Source: JAGWBD01 sp965220615 (GTDB lineage Bacteria; Chloroflexota; Anaerolineae; Aggregatilineales; Phototrophicaceae). From it: 64,000 bases of DNA. The position numbers were made by a program, and so were the translations under genes. Under the pieces are notes generated by a model. That model saw only the letters and a list, made by a program, of their open reading frames with translations. It ran no database searches and was not told the DNA's origin. This document shows, one piece after another, positions 16,636 through 26,205 of the stretch; the stretch's first letter is position 1, and every line of letters begins with the position of its first letter. The DNA is taken from NCBI GenBank assembly GCA_965220615.1, contig CBDCQL010000002.1, forward strand, positions 1,860,001-1,924,000, in the 5' to 3' direction.

Positions 16636-18522
16636 ATGACCTTCAGCCCCTCTATCCACATCCGCACCATCCTTGAAAACCTGCCGCAAAAGCCCGGCGT
16701 CTATCTGATGAAAGGTGAGCGGGGCGAAGTCCTTTATATCGGCAAGGCGCGACGCCTGCGCAACCGCGTACGCAGTTACTTCAACAACAGCGCCGAGCAC
16801 AGCGAAAAAACGCGTCGCCTGCGGGACCGCATCCGCGACATCGACTTCATCGTTGAGCGCAACGAGGTCAAGGCCCTCATCCTTGAGGAGACCCTGATCA
16901 AACGCCACCTGCCGCACTTCAACATCGCGCTCAAGGACAACAAGCGCTATCCCTACATCCGCGTCTCCTGGCAGGACGACTTTCCGCGCGTCGACGTGAC
17001 CCGCCGCCTGGTGCAGGATGGCAGCCGCTACTTCGGTCCCTATGTCGCCATGTGGGCCGCGCAGGACACGCTGCAGACCCTGCGCAAGGTCTTCCCCTAC
17101 CTTACCTGCGACCGCGACATCGACGGCAAGGACGAGCGCGCCTGCCTCTATCACGACATCCAGCTTTGCAACGCGCCCTGCATCGGCGCCGTCGACCGCG
17201 AGGCCTATCGGGCGATGATCGCCGGCCTGATGGCCGTGTTGCGCGGCCGCTCCGAAGAAATCGTGTCGCGCCTGCAGCGTGAGATGGACGAGGCCGCCGC
17301 GGCGCTCAATTTTGAGCGCGCCGCCTCCCTGCGGGACCAGTTGCGCGCCATCGACATGATCACCCAGAAGAATCGCACGGTCGGTCACAGCCTCAGCAAC
17401 CATGACGTCATCGCTCTGGCGCGCGACAAGCACGACGCCGTCGTACAAATTCTCTTCATTCGCAACGGCCGGTTGATCGGCAGCGATTCACACGCGCTGG
17501 AGGGGACCGCCGACGACAGCGACGAGATCGTCGTGCGCGCCTTTCTCAAACGCTTTTACAACGAGGCCAGTGAAATCCCCAGGGAAGTCATCCTGCCCAA
17601 CCACGTGGAGGAAGCTCGCATCATCGAGCAGTGGCTGAAGGACCGGCGCGGCGGCAGCAAGGTCACCATCACCGTGCCACAACGCGGCCGCAAGCGCGAA
17701 CTGGTGGGCCTCGCCCACGAAAACGCGGCCGAGGCCCTGCACATGCTGCGGGCCCAGTGGGAAGCGGATTCCCTGCGCCAGGAAGATGCCCTCGCCAGTC
17801 TGCAGGCCGCCCTGCAACTGCCCCGCCCTCCCAACCGCATCGAGTGTTTCGACGTCAGCACCACCCAGGGCACGGCCATCGTGGCCAGCCGCGTCGTCTT
17901 CGTGCGCGGCGTGGCGCGCAAGAGCGAATACCGTCGTTTCAACATCCGCTCGGTCAGCCACCGCGGCTCCGACGACTACCAGTCGATGCGCGAGGCCCTG
18001 ACGCGCCGCTTCGCACGCTACGTCCGCGCGCGTGAGCGGGATGACGCGCTTCCGCCCGTCGGGCGCGACAGCGAGGAGACCTGGCGACTCCTGCCGGATC
18101 TGCTGATCGTTGACGGCGGACGTGGCCAGCTCAACGTCGCGCTGGAGGTGTTACGCGAATTCGGCCTGCAGGATACGCTGCGGGTGGCGGCGCTGGCCAA
18201 ACGTTTCGAAGAACTGTGGACGCCCGGCGCCCACCGGCCGCTGCTTCTGCCCCCGCGCGACCAGGCGCTCTTCCTTCTGCAGCGCATCCGCGACGAGGCC
18301 CATCGTTTTGCAGTTACCAGCCACCGCAACCGGCGCCGCAAACAGGGCATGGCGAGCCGGCTGGAAGCCGTGCCGGGTATCGGCCCGGCCAAACGCAAGG
18401 CATTGCTGAAGAACTATTCGAACTCCATCGACGCCATCCGTGCGGCCCCGGTTGAGGAATTGGCGGCCCTGCCCGGGATCACGGAGGACCTGGCCGCCGC
18501 CATCCACGCGGAACTCGACTAG
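16636..18522 (+). CDS. uvrC: Excinuclease ABC subunit C
   Basis: Makes both incisions around bulky DNA lesions in nucleotide excision repair. 628 residues. An N-terminal GIY-YIG nuclease (KPGVYLMK...VLYIGKA, with Glu in KALILEETLIK), a UVR domain around 205-240 (REMDEAAAALNFERAASLRDQ), a C-terminal RNase H-like nuclease (IECFDVSTTQGT, LLIVDGGRGQLN, DEAHRFAVTSHR), and tandem helix-hairpin-helix motifs at the end (VPGIGPAKRKALL, LPGITEDLAAAI). The nuclease Asp, Asp and His are all present. A TATACT -10-like hexamer lies at 16581-16586. The stop overlaps the stop of the convergent gene downstream. Confidence 0.97.
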   Translation: MTFSPSIHIRTILENLPQKPGVYLMKGERGEVLYIGKARRLRNRVRSYFNNSAEHSEKTRRLRDRIRDIDFIVERNEVKALILEETLIKRHLPHFNIALKDNKRYPYIRVSWQDDFPRVDVTRRLVQDGSRYFGPYVAMWAAQDTLQTLRKVFPYLTCDRDIDGKDERACLYHDIQLCNAPCIGAVDREAYRAMIAGLMAVLRGRSEEIVSRLQREMDEAAAALNFERAASLRDQLRAIDMITQKNRTVGHSLSNHDVIALARDKHDAVVQILFIRNGRLIGSDSHALEGTADDSDEIVVRAFLKRFYNEASEIPREVILPNHVEEARIIEQWLKDRRGGSKVTITVPQRGRKRELVGLAHENAAEALHMLRAQWEADSLRQEDALASLQAALQLPRPPNRIECFDVSTTQGTAIVASRVVFVRGVARKSEYRRFNIRSVSHRGSDDYQSMREALTRRFARYVRARERDDALPPVGRDSEETWRLLPDLLIVDGGRGQLNVALEVLREFGLQDTLRVAALAKRFEELWTPGAHRPLLLPPRDQALFLLQRIRDEAHRFAVTSHRNRRRKQGMASRLEAVPGIGPAKRKALLKNYSNSIDAIRAAPVEELAALPGITEDLAAAIHAELD

Positions 18523-19628
18523 ATAGTGTTGGGGTCCACCACGTAGCGCCACCAGTTGAGCGCCACGCCGTCGCATTCGCCGGCGACGTGCGGCAAATGC
18601 CGCAGCCACCACATATAGTACAGTCGCGAATCCCTGTTCCACTCGCCGCTACTGATCGGGCGGAAGCGATTGCCCGTCAGGAAGGGGAAGTGGTACCAGT
18701 CGTCGCAGTTGCTCATGACGACGCGCGGATTCGACTTGTCGTAGTCCCGCACTCCATTGGGCGGATAATGAATGTTGCCGACCTCGGCCTGTCCCGGATG
18801 CGTGAGATCGTAACGGATAAACCGGCGCCAAAGGTTGTCCTGGTCACCAAAGCGGCTGTGGACGGTGGTCAAATGCCCTTCGGCCCGGTGGCCGTAACTG
18901 TGCAACATTTCGGCGAGTGTGCGTTCCATATTGTAGACCATGAAGACGAAGCGCCGACCCGCATGATCTGTGCCCCCGACTGGCGGCGCATTGGAATTGG
19001 AAGCGCCAGGGCCAGCCATAACGGCTTCCCAGTTGCCACCGAAGGGCGTTTCGATTTGCCAGACTTCATCGATCTGGCCGGTTCTGACACGCTCAAGAAT
19101 GTTGAATTGATTGAAATACGCGTGATGGTCGACGAGCCAGGGATTACGCTGCGGCGCCGTACCGTTTTGCCTGTAGTTGCGCAAGACTTCCAGATAACTG
19201 TGCTCGTCGTAGCGGAATCCGTCCTGCAGGACTGGCCAGTGGGCAAAATCATCAATGTGGATGTTCTCAACGATCTGGTAATTTGCGTATCCGTAACTGG
19301 CATGGCGCAGGTCGCGGATGTGATTGGCGATCAGCCATCCCGGGTCGTTCAGACCCATGTATTGCTGCACTGTTATGTTGCCCATGCTCCGAATGCGTGG
19401 ATTGAGGGTGACGACCAGCAATCGGCGTGTAACCGGTTCCGGCCTCAGCGAAGGGGCCGGATTCGGGCCGTAGTTCGGCCGCCAGGTGCTCTGCGCCAGC
19501 CGCGATGTCGCGGAGGACCTGGCGGAACCACCCGGCATACGGGCCAGGGCGCGCGTCGCGGCAAATCCGGGCACTGCCGCGCCCGCCAGTTTCAGGAACC
19601 TTCTTCTGTCCATGCCCGTGTTTTTCAC
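18519..19628 (-). CDS. Tat-exported protein of unknown family, copy 1 of a tandem pair
   Basis: I do not recognise the family. 369 residues. The N-terminus has a twin-arginine signal (DRRRFLKLAGAAVPGFAATRALA), so it is probably exported folded, perhaps with a cofactor. The mature part has many aromatic and His residues. Segments shared with the neighbouring copy include NDPGWLIANHIRDLRHASYGYANY, AVMAGPGASNSNAPPVGGTDHAG, EMLHSYGHRAEGHLTTVHSRFGDQDNLW and the C-terminus GVALNWWRYVVDPNTI. The His pair in HSYGHRAEGH could be a metal site (inference). Start is GTG at 19628, with an ATG at 19613 as alternative. Convergent with uvrC, with overlapping stop codons. Confidence 0.8.
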   Translation of the reverse strand: MKNTGMDRRRFLKLAGAAVPGFAATRALARMPGGSARSSATSRLAQSTWRPNYGPNPAPSLRPEPVTRRLLVVTLNPRIRSMGNITVQQYMGLNDPGWLIANHIRDLRHASYGYANYQIVENIHIDDFAHWPVLQDGFRYDEHSYLEVLRNYRQNGTAPQRNPWLVDHHAYFNQFNILERVRTGQIDEVWQIETPFGGNWEAVMAGPGASNSNAPPVGGTDHAGRRFVFMVYNMERTLAEMLHSYGHRAEGHLTTVHSRFGDQDNLWRRFIRYDLTHPGQAEVGNIHYPPNGVRDYDKSNPRVVMSNCDDWYHFPFLTGNRFRPISSGEWNRDSRLYYMWWLRHLPHVAGECDGVALNWWRYVVDPNTI

Positions 19629-19834
19629 GTTATTTCCATTGCCATAATGCTTCCAGTAATGGCAAACAGACTAACCTGGAATCAGTGAACAAACAATAAA
19701 AGTCCGGGACTCCAGAAGCCCTGCCAGGGCAGTCAACGCGCGCGGCCCTGGCTTGCCGGACGGCCCACAAGAGCAGTTGATGCGCCCCGTTCGCGCCGTC
19801 AAATCCGGTTGGTTTGATTGCAGTGGGAGACCGA

Positions 19835-20911
19835 CTAGATGGTGTTCGGGTCCACGACGTAGCGCCACCAGTTGAGGGCCACGCCGTCGCATTCGCCGGC
19901 CACGTGCGGTAAGTGCCGCATCCACCAGAGATAGTACAAGCGCGGCACGCTGCTCCATTCGTTGCTGCTCATCGGGCGGAAGCGATTGCCCGTCAGGAAG
20001 GGGAAGTGGTACCAGTCGTCGCTGTTGCTCTGGACGACGCGCGGGTTGCTCCGGTCGTAGTCCCGTTCGGCGTTGGGCGGAAAGTGGATGTTGCCGACCT
20101 CCGCCTGCCCGGGGTGCGTGACCTCGCGCCGCGTGAAGCGCTTCCAGAGGTTATCCTGATCGCCAAAGCGACCGTGGACCGTCGTCAGATGCCCTTCCGC
20201 CCGATGGCCGTAGCTGTGCAACATTTCGGTCAGGGTGCGCTCAAGATTGTAGGCCATGAACACGAAGCGCTTGCCCGCATGGTCTGTGCCTCCTACGGGC
20301 GGGGCATTGGAGTTGGATGCGCCCGGCCCTGCCATCACGGCCTCCCAGTTGCCGTCATAGGGAGGGCCAATGTGCCAGACCTCGTCGACCTGGCTGGATC
20401 GGACGCGTTCAATGATGTTGTGATCGGCAAAAAAGGCGTGGTGGTCAATGTGCCAGGGAAGATGCCTGTTGCGCGTCCGCACCGTCTCAATGTAGCTGTG
20501 TTCGTCGTAACGGAAACCATCCACCTTGATCGGCCAGCGGGCGAAGTCGTCCACGACGACTCTTTGCGCAATCATGTAATTCGCATAGCCAAAACTGGCG
20601 TGCCGCAGGTCGCGAATGTGGTTGGCGATCAGCCAGTCTGGATCGTTCCAGCCAAAGTATTGCCTCACCGTGACGTTGCCGTAACTGGGCAGACGCGGGT
20701 TGTTGATGATGACCAGCAACTTGCGCGTCACCGGCGCCGGGCGCAGGGAGGGGTCCGGGTTCGGTCCGAAATTCGGCCTCCAGGTGCTCTGCGCCAGCCG
20801 AGATTTCACAACGGCGCTGGCGGAACCCTGCGGCATACGGGCCAGGGCGCGCGTCGCGGCAAGCCCGGGCACTGCCACGCCCGCCAGTTTGAGGAATTTC
20901 CTGCGATCCAC
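19835..20911 (-). CDS. Tat-exported protein of unknown family, copy 2 of a tandem pair
   Basis: Paralogue of the preceding entry, same strand, 206 bases apart. 358 residues from a GTG start encoding a Tat signal (DRRKFLKLAGVAVPGLAATRALA). The two proteins are collinear over their whole length. They differ mainly after the signal and in a central segment (copy 2 has RTRNRHLPWHIDHHAFF where copy 1 has a longer RNYRQNGTAPQRNPW loop). His, Trp and acidic residues in the HSYGHRAEGHL block and in DDWYHFPFLTGNRFRPMSS are the same in both. This looks like a gene duplication with both copies under selection. Function unknown. Confidence 0.8.
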   Translation of the reverse strand: MDRRKFLKLAGVAVPGLAATRALARMPQGSASAVVKSRLAQSTWRPNFGPNPDPSLRPAPVTRKLLVIINNPRLPSYGNVTVRQYFGWNDPDWLIANHIRDLRHASFGYANYMIAQRVVVDDFARWPIKVDGFRYDEHSYIETVRTRNRHLPWHIDHHAFFADHNIIERVRSSQVDEVWHIGPPYDGNWEAVMAGPGASNSNAPPVGGTDHAGKRFVFMAYNLERTLTEMLHSYGHRAEGHLTTVHGRFGDQDNLWKRFTRREVTHPGQAEVGNIHFPPNAERDYDRSNPRVVQSNSDDWYHFPFLTGNRFRPMSSNEWSSVPRLYYLWWMRHLPHVAGECDGVALNWWRYVVDPNTI

Positions 20912-20968
20912 AAGCTTCGCCTGCTGTGAATGGGTGACGATGGGAATCTCTTGTGATCCCGGTCAACA

Positions 20969-22114
20969 TTAACCAAGGATTCGTGAAGTTTGCAACAAAT
21001 AGCCCAGACGCAGGGCGGTCCGCTCCAGCAATGGCGAGGCATCCGCCAGCGCGTCTTCCAGCGGCATCGGCCGCGGCGTGATCGGCAGGACGGCCTGCAT
21101 GCCCGCCGCATGCAGATCCGCGTCATGTACGGCCAGACCGCCTACCAGCGCCACGGTCGGCACGCCCTGCGCCCGGGCCATGCGCGCCACGCCGATGGGC
21201 CCCTTGCCGTGGATGGTCTGCTCGTCCATCTGTCCCTCGCCGGTGATGACCAGATCGGCGTCCGCCAGCGCCCCCTCGAAGCCGCTGTGCGCCAGCACGA
21301 GTTCGATACCCGGCTGCAATTCGGCGTCGAGGAAGGCCATCATGCCCGCGGCGAAGGCGCCCGCCGCGCCGCCGCCCGGCACCTGCCGCAGGTCACGGCC
21401 GGTCTGTTCGTGAATCACCGTGAAGAAGTGGGTCAAATGCGCTTCAAGCGTTTCAACCTGCTGCGCGTCGGCACCCTTCTGCGGCCCAAAGACCGCCGCT
21501 GCGCCCTGTTCTCCCAAGGTCGGGTTGTCAACGTCGGAGGCCAGTAGCAGGGAAATGTCGCGCCAGCGCGGGTCCATGTCGCTGGCATCGACGCGGGTCA
21601 CCCGGCCCAGTTGCGCCCCGCCTGGCCCGATCGCCTCGCCCCGCGCATCCAGCAGTTGCACGCCCAGCGCCTGCAAACAGCCGGCGCCGCCATCCACCGT
21701 GGCGCTGCCGCCCAGTCCCAGAATAACTTGCGTCGCGCCCGCTTCCAGCGCCGCGGCCAGCAACTGGCCCGTGCCGAAAGTGCTGGCCCGCAGGGGGTCG
21801 AGTTCTTCCGGGGCCAGTAATTCCATGCCCGAGGCCAGCGCCATTTCGACCACGGCCGTTTTTCCGTCCGGCAACAGACCCCAGTCGGCCTGCACCGGCG
21901 CGCCCAGCGGCCCGCTGACGAACTTGCTGCGGCGTTCGCCGCCGCCCGTCAACATGGTGTCCAGCGTGCCGTTGCCGCCGTCCGCGACGGGCTTAAGCAA
22001 AAGGTCCGCGCCCAGGCCCGATTGCTCCAGACCGCTGGCGATGGCGGCCGCGGCCTCCTGCGCCGTCAGACTGTTCTTAAAAGCGCCGGGCGCCACGATA
22101 ATTCGCATGCTCAT
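20969..22114 (-). CDS. Glycerate kinase (GlxK/GarK family)
   Basis: Phosphorylates D-glycerate with ATP, linking glyoxylate or sugar-acid breakdown to glycolysis. About 381 residues. Start chosen at ATG 22114, which has a strong GGAGGGAGGGG site; the frame stays open a little further upstream. Family marks: VAPGAFKNSLTAQEAAAAIASGL, PVADGGNGTLDTM, GLGGSATVDGGAGCLQALG, VPGGGAAGAFAAGMMAF and VITGEGQMDEQTIHGKGP. Divergent from the KDPG-type aldolase gene; together they suggest sugar-acid catabolism (inference). Confidence 0.93.
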   Translation of the reverse strand: MSMRIIVAPGAFKNSLTAQEAAAAIASGLEQSGLGADLLLKPVADGGNGTLDTMLTGGGERRSKFVSGPLGAPVQADWGLLPDGKTAVVEMALASGMELLAPEELDPLRASTFGTGQLLAAALEAGATQVILGLGGSATVDGGAGCLQALGVQLLDARGEAIGPGGAQLGRVTRVDASDMDPRWRDISLLLASDVDNPTLGEQGAAAVFGPQKGADAQQVETLEAHLTHFFTVIHEQTGRDLRQVPGGGAAGAFAAGMMAFLDAELQPGIELVLAHSGFEGALADADLVITGEGQMDEQTIHGKGPIGVARMARAQGVPTVALVGGLAVHDADLHAAGMQAVLPITPRPMPLEDALADASPLLERTALRLGYLLQTSRILG

Positions 22115-22207
22115 GTCCCCTCCCTCCCCGCCGTCTGAGTATGCCAAATCCCGTGGCCGGCGGGTATACTGCCGGGACCATGTTTAAGAACGCTGTGAGG
22201 GTCGCAT

Positions 22208-22849
22208 ATGAACGCAGTCCTTGACGAACTGCTGCAACGAAAGCTGCTGGCCGGTATGCGCGGTCATTTTCCGCCGGACCTGGCCCTGCCCCTCTGCGCG
22301 GCGCTGGTGGAGGAAGGCATCAACATCTTTGAGTTCACCATGAATTCCACCGAACCGGTTGCGGCCATGCAGGCCGTCAAGGCGGAGCTGGGGCCGAATG
22401 TCTACTGCGGTATGGGCACGGTGCTGAGCGCCGACGATGCCCGCCAGGTCATAGACGCCGGCGCCGACTTCATCGTCTCGCCGGCCTTTCAGCCGGAGGT
22501 CGTGAAGGTGGCGCTGGACGCCGACCTGCTGGTCGCGCCCGGCGTGATGACCCCCAGCGAGTGCGTCCAGGCCTGGGACATGGGCGTCGACCTGCTCAAG
22601 TTCTTCCCGGCCGGCCCTCTTGGTCTGGAGTATTTCCGCGCCCTGCGCGGGCCGCTGCGCCACATGCGTTTCCTCGCCAACGGCAACATCAACCCGGACA
22701 ACCTGACGGGCTTTCTCGACGCCGGGGCGGCCTGTTCCGGACTCTCCGGCTGGCTGACCGGCGACGGAAGCTGGCCACTGGACGAAATCCGCGGGCGCGC
22801 GCGGCAACTGATGGCAGCCCTGCAGCGGCAGGCAGCCCTGGCAACCTGA
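22208..22849 (+). CDS. KDPG/KHG-type aldolase (Eda family)
   Basis: Class I aldolase that cleaves 2-keto-3-deoxy-6-phosphogluconate or a related sugar acid to pyruvate plus an aldehyde. 213 residues, TIM barrel. Glu in INIFEFTMNS and the Schiff-base Lys in DLLKFFPAGP (near 138) are present, as are GTVLSADDARQVIDAGADFIVSP and the phosphate-binding region after LANGNINPDN. Ribosome site GTGAGGG precedes the ATG, and a TATACT hexamer lies at 22165-22170. The gene is followed 4 bases later by proB, with which it may share a transcript. Exact substrate cannot be told. Confidence 0.88.
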   Translation: MNAVLDELLQRKLLAGMRGHFPPDLALPLCAALVEEGINIFEFTMNSTEPVAAMQAVKAELGPNVYCGMGTVLSADDARQVIDAGADFIVSPAFQPEVVKVALDADLLVAPGVMTPSECVQAWDMGVDLLKFFPAGPLGLEYFRALRGPLRHMRFLANGNINPDNLTGFLDAGAACSGLSGWLTGDGSWPLDEIRGRARQLMAALQRQAALAT

Positions 22850-22853
22850 AGTC

Positions 22854-23981
22854 GTGACCCCCGCAAGGCATTGTGCTGCCGCGCCGCTGCGCCTGGTCAT
22901 CAAACTTGGCAGCAGCGTGCTGACCAGCGGCACCCGCCGGCTGGACCGCGACTGCATGCTCAATCTCGTGCAGCAGATCGCGCAGTTGCAGCGCCAGGGG
23001 CACGAAACCGTCGTGGTAACATCCGGCGCGCAGGCGGCCGGTCGCGAAATCCTCGGCTTCCCCGAACTGGACCGCTCCCTGCCCTCGCGCCAGATGCTGG
23101 CCGCCGTCGGTCAGGGCCGCCTGATGCAAATCTACAGCGAGCTCTTCGCCGACCACGACATCATCGTCGGCCAGGTGCTGCTGACGCGCAGCGACCTCAA
23201 CCACCGTACGCGCTATCTCAACGCCCGCGATACCCTGCTGACCATGATTGACCGGCGAATCGTGCCGGTCGTCAACGAAAACGACACTACCGCCGTGGAG
23301 GAGATCCGCGTCGGCGACAACGACAACATTTCCGCGCTGGTCGCCAATCTGCTGGAAGCGGATCTGCTCATTCTGTTGACGGACCAGGCCGGCATGTTCA
23401 CCGCCGACCCGCGTCGGCACCAGGACGCCAGTCTCATCCAGCAACTGGAGCGCGTCGACGACTCCGCCCTGGCGATGGCCGGCGGCGCCGGCAGCCGCGA
23501 GGGCACTGGCGGCATGGCCACCAAGTTGCAGGCCGCCCGTCTGGCCAGCAACAGCGGTGTCGGCACCGTCATCGCCCGCGGCCATGAACCGGATGTCCTG
23601 CAGCGTATTCTGCAGGGCGGCAAGGTTGGCACGCGCATCCCCGCCAGCGTCGATTCCCTGCAGAGCCGCAAGCGCTGGCTGCTGGCCGAAGTTCCGCGCG
23701 GCATTCTTCACGTCGACGCCGGCGCGGTCCACGTCCTGCGCAACGGCGGCGCCAGCCTGCTGCCGGTCGGCGTGACCCGCGTCGAGCGGGAGTTTCGGCG
23801 CGGCGAGGTGTTGCAGGTGCGGGGGCCGGATGGCAGCGACATCGCGCGCGGCCTCAGCAGCTACGACAGCGGCGACCTGCGCAGCCTTTGCGGCCAGCGT
23901 TCCAGCCGCATCAGCGCCATTTTGGGCTACAGTTACGGGGACGCCGTGATCCACCGCAACAACCTCGTCCTTTCCACCTGA
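22854..23981 (+). CDS. proB: Glutamate 5-kinase
   Basis: First step of proline synthesis: phosphorylates glutamate. 375 residues from a GTG start. Amino-acid kinase domain (VIKLGSSVLTSGTRRLD; VNENDTTAVEEIRVGDNDNISALVANL; GTGGMATKLQAARLASNSGV) followed by a C-terminal PUA domain (from about 285, GAVHVLRNGGASLLPVGVTRVEREFRRGEVL). Directly upstream of proA with a 15-base gap that contains the ribosome site GGGAGAG. Confidence 0.96.
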   Translation: MTPARHCAAAPLRLVIKLGSSVLTSGTRRLDRDCMLNLVQQIAQLQRQGHETVVVTSGAQAAGREILGFPELDRSLPSRQMLAAVGQGRLMQIYSELFADHDIIVGQVLLTRSDLNHRTRYLNARDTLLTMIDRRIVPVVNENDTTAVEEIRVGDNDNISALVANLLEADLLILLTDQAGMFTADPRRHQDASLIQQLERVDDSALAMAGGAGSREGTGGMATKLQAARLASNSGVGTVIARGHEPDVLQRILQGGKVGTRIPASVDSLQSRKRWLLAEVPRGILHVDAGAVHVLRNGGASLLPVGVTRVEREFRRGEVLQVRGPDGSDIARGLSSYDSGDLRSLCGQRSSRISAILGYSYGDAVIHRNNLVLST

Positions 23982-23996
23982 GACAGGGAGAGCGCC

Positions 23997-25277
23997 ATGA
24001 TCGAGGCAACGGCCCGGGAGGCCGTCGACCTGCAGCAGATGGGCCGCCAGGCGAAGGCGGCGGCGGTCGAGCTGGCACAGTGCACCACTGCGCAGAAGAA
24101 CGAGGCCCTGCTGGCCATCGCCGAAGCGTTGGAAGCGGAACGCGCGGAGATCCTCGCCGTCAACGCGGAGGACATGGCCGCCGCCCGTGAGGCCGGCGTG
24201 GACGAACTTTACATCCGCGACCGGCTGAACCTCGAGCGGCGCATGGACAGCGTCATCGCCGATGTGCGCAAGGTGGCGCAGTTGCCGGACCCGGTCGGCG
24301 AACGCTTCGACGAACGCGAGCCGCGCGACGGCCTGCGCGCCTGGAAACAGCGCACGCCCCTCGGCGTGCTGGGCGTCATCTACGAAGCGCGGCCGCAGGT
24401 CACCGTGGACGTCGCCGCGCTGGCGCTCAAGACCGGCAACGCCGTCATTTTGCGCGGCGGGCGGGAAGTGCTGCGCAGCAACATGGCGCTGGTGCGCGCC
24501 CTTTCCGGTGCCATGGGTGACGTCGGGTTGCCCCCCGCCGCCTTCCAGTACATCGCCAGCAGCGATCGCCGCCTGGTCGGCGAGTTGCTGCGAATGCACG
24601 AATATGTCGACATGATCATCCCGCGCGGCGGCAACGGCCTGCACAACTTCTGCCGCGAAAACAGCACCATCCCCGTCATCACCGGCGGCATCGGTATCTG
24701 CCACCTTTACGTGGAGCCCGGCGCGGACCTCGACGCCGCGCTGCAGGTCATCCACAATTCCAAGACGGTCAGCCCGGCCGTCTGCAACGCCCTGGACACC
24801 CTGCTGGTTCAGCGCGACCTGGCGGCGGAATTCCTGCCGCGCGTCGTCGAACACCTGGGCACGGACGGCGTGGAGTTCCGCGCGGAACCGCGGGCGCTGG
24901 CCTGCCTCGGCGCGGACGAACGCGTCAGCCCCGCCGGCCCGGAAGACTTCGACACCGAGTGGTATGCGCTCACACTGGGGCTGAAGGTGGTCGACACCCT
25001 GGACGAGGCCATCGACCACATCCGCGCCCACAGCACGCAGCATTCGGACGGCATCCTGACCCGCGACATGACCAGCGCCGAACGCTTCTGCAACGAAGTC
25101 GATTCGGCGGCGGTCTACGTCAACGCCAGCACGCGTTTCACCGATGGCAGCGCCCTCGGTCTGGGCGCCGAAATCGCCATCAGCACCCAGAAATTGCACG
25201 CCCGCGGCCCCATGGCGCTTACCGAGTTGACGACCTACAAATGGGTCGTCGTCGGCGAGGGCCACGTCCGCCTGTGA
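23997..25277 (+). CDS. proA: Gamma-glutamyl phosphate reductase
   Basis: Second step of proline synthesis: NADPH reduction of glutamyl phosphate to glutamate semialdehyde. 426 residues, aldehyde dehydrogenase fold. Signature blocks: PLGVLGVIYEARPQVTVDVAAL, NAVILRGGRE, IPRGGNGL, the catalytic Cys in SPAVCNALDTLLV and NASTRFTDGSALGLGAEIAISTQKLHARGP. Its stop overlaps the GTG start of the lipid kinase gene. Confidence 0.97.
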   Translation: MIEATAREAVDLQQMGRQAKAAAVELAQCTTAQKNEALLAIAEALEAERAEILAVNAEDMAAAREAGVDELYIRDRLNLERRMDSVIADVRKVAQLPDPVGERFDEREPRDGLRAWKQRTPLGVLGVIYEARPQVTVDVAALALKTGNAVILRGGREVLRSNMALVRALSGAMGDVGLPPAAFQYIASSDRRLVGELLRMHEYVDMIIPRGGNGLHNFCRENSTIPVITGGIGICHLYVEPGADLDAALQVIHNSKTVSPAVCNALDTLLVQRDLAAEFLPRVVEHLGTDGVEFRAEPRALACLGADERVSPAGPEDFDTEWYALTLGLKVVDTLDEAIDHIRAHSTQHSDGILTRDMTSAERFCNEVDSAAVYVNASTRFTDGSALGLGAEIAISTQKLHARGPMALTELTTYKWVVVGEGHVRL

Positions 25278-26200
25278 GCGCGCCCGCGCTGGTCGTCGTC
25301 AACGGCCAGGCCGGCACCGCCGCCGCCCTGCGCCGGTGGCCGGGCATTGAACCGATCCTGCGCGAGGCTCTGGGTGAGCCGCAAGTCCTGACGACCCACA
25401 GCGTGGCGGAGATGGTGCCGCAGGTGCAGGCCGCCTGGAACGCGGGGGCGCGGCGCGTGATCGCTGTCGGCGGAGACGGCACGGTCCATCATTTGCTGGA
25501 GACACTCGTCCCGCTCGCCCATCGCGATGCGGACGGACCGCCGCTGGAACTGGGCATTCTGCCCGGCGGCACCGGCAACGCCTGGGCGCGCAGCCACGGT
25601 CTGCCGCTGTCACTGACGAAAGCCGCGCGGCAGCTCATTGGCGCCCGGCCCATCCCCGTCGACCTGCCCGAGGTCACACTCGACGGCCGGCGTCGCTATT
25701 TCCTCAGCATTTCCAGCGCCGGCATCAGCGGCGAGATCGCGCAGAAATCGGATGTCCCCGGCAAGCGGCCCTGGTCCTACGCGCAGAACGCGATCGGCAG
25801 CCTCTTGCAGCGGCGGCCGCTGACCATGCGCGTCGAGGTGGACGGCGATCTCTGGGTGGATGGGGAGTACTGGCTGGTGGCCGTCGCCAACTGCAACAGC
25901 TTCGGCAGCGGCATGCGCATCGCGCCCGACGCCCGCGTAGACGATGGCCTCTTCGATATCGTGTTGATCGACGGCGCTTCACGGCGGGAAGTGCTGGTCG
26001 CCTTCCCGCGCGTCTACTTCGGCGCGCACGTCAACCATCCGCGGGTGCACATTCGCCGCGGCTCCGAGGTGCGCGTCAGCGGCGACCGACTGGGCATGGA
26101 GACCGACGGCGTCCCCGGCCAGGCCGACGAGTTGCTCTATACGCTGCGGCCCGGCGGCCTGCAGCTGCTGGTCAATCCGGATGAGTTCCGCCCCGCCTGA
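25274..26200 (+). CDS. Diacylglycerol kinase-like lipid kinase (YegS/DagK family)
   Basis: Probably phosphorylates diacylglycerol or a related membrane lipid. 308 residues from the GTG at 25274, which overlaps the proA stop (GTGA); the frame is open upstream, inside proA, without homology. The N-terminal nucleotide domain has VVVNGQAGTAAAL, VIAVGGDGTVHHLLETLV (the GGDGT motif) and LGILPGGTGNAWARSHGLPLS. The C-terminal beta-sandwich includes the GSGMRIAPDARVDDGLFDIVLI block. Sphingosine or NAD kinase-related roles are possible within this superfamily, but the arrangement is DagK-like. Confidence 0.88.
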   Translation: MSAPALVVVNGQAGTAAALRRWPGIEPILREALGEPQVLTTHSVAEMVPQVQAAWNAGARRVIAVGGDGTVHHLLETLVPLAHRDADGPPLELGILPGGTGNAWARSHGLPLSLTKAARQLIGARPIPVDLPEVTLDGRRRYFLSISSAGISGEIAQKSDVPGKRPWSYAQNAIGSLLQRRPLTMRVEVDGDLWVDGEYWLVAVANCNSFGSGMRIAPDARVDDGLFDIVLIDGASRREVLVAFPRVYFGAHVNHPRVHIRRGSEVRVSGDRLGMETDGVPGQADELLYTLRPGGLQLLVNPDEFRPA

Positions 26201-26205
26201 TCGAA

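Noticed and set aside
22689..25265. 858-codon open frame on the minus strand across eda, proB and proA
   Set aside because: It is antisense to two unmistakable genes and has the composition of a GC-rich shadow frame, with no recognisable domain.
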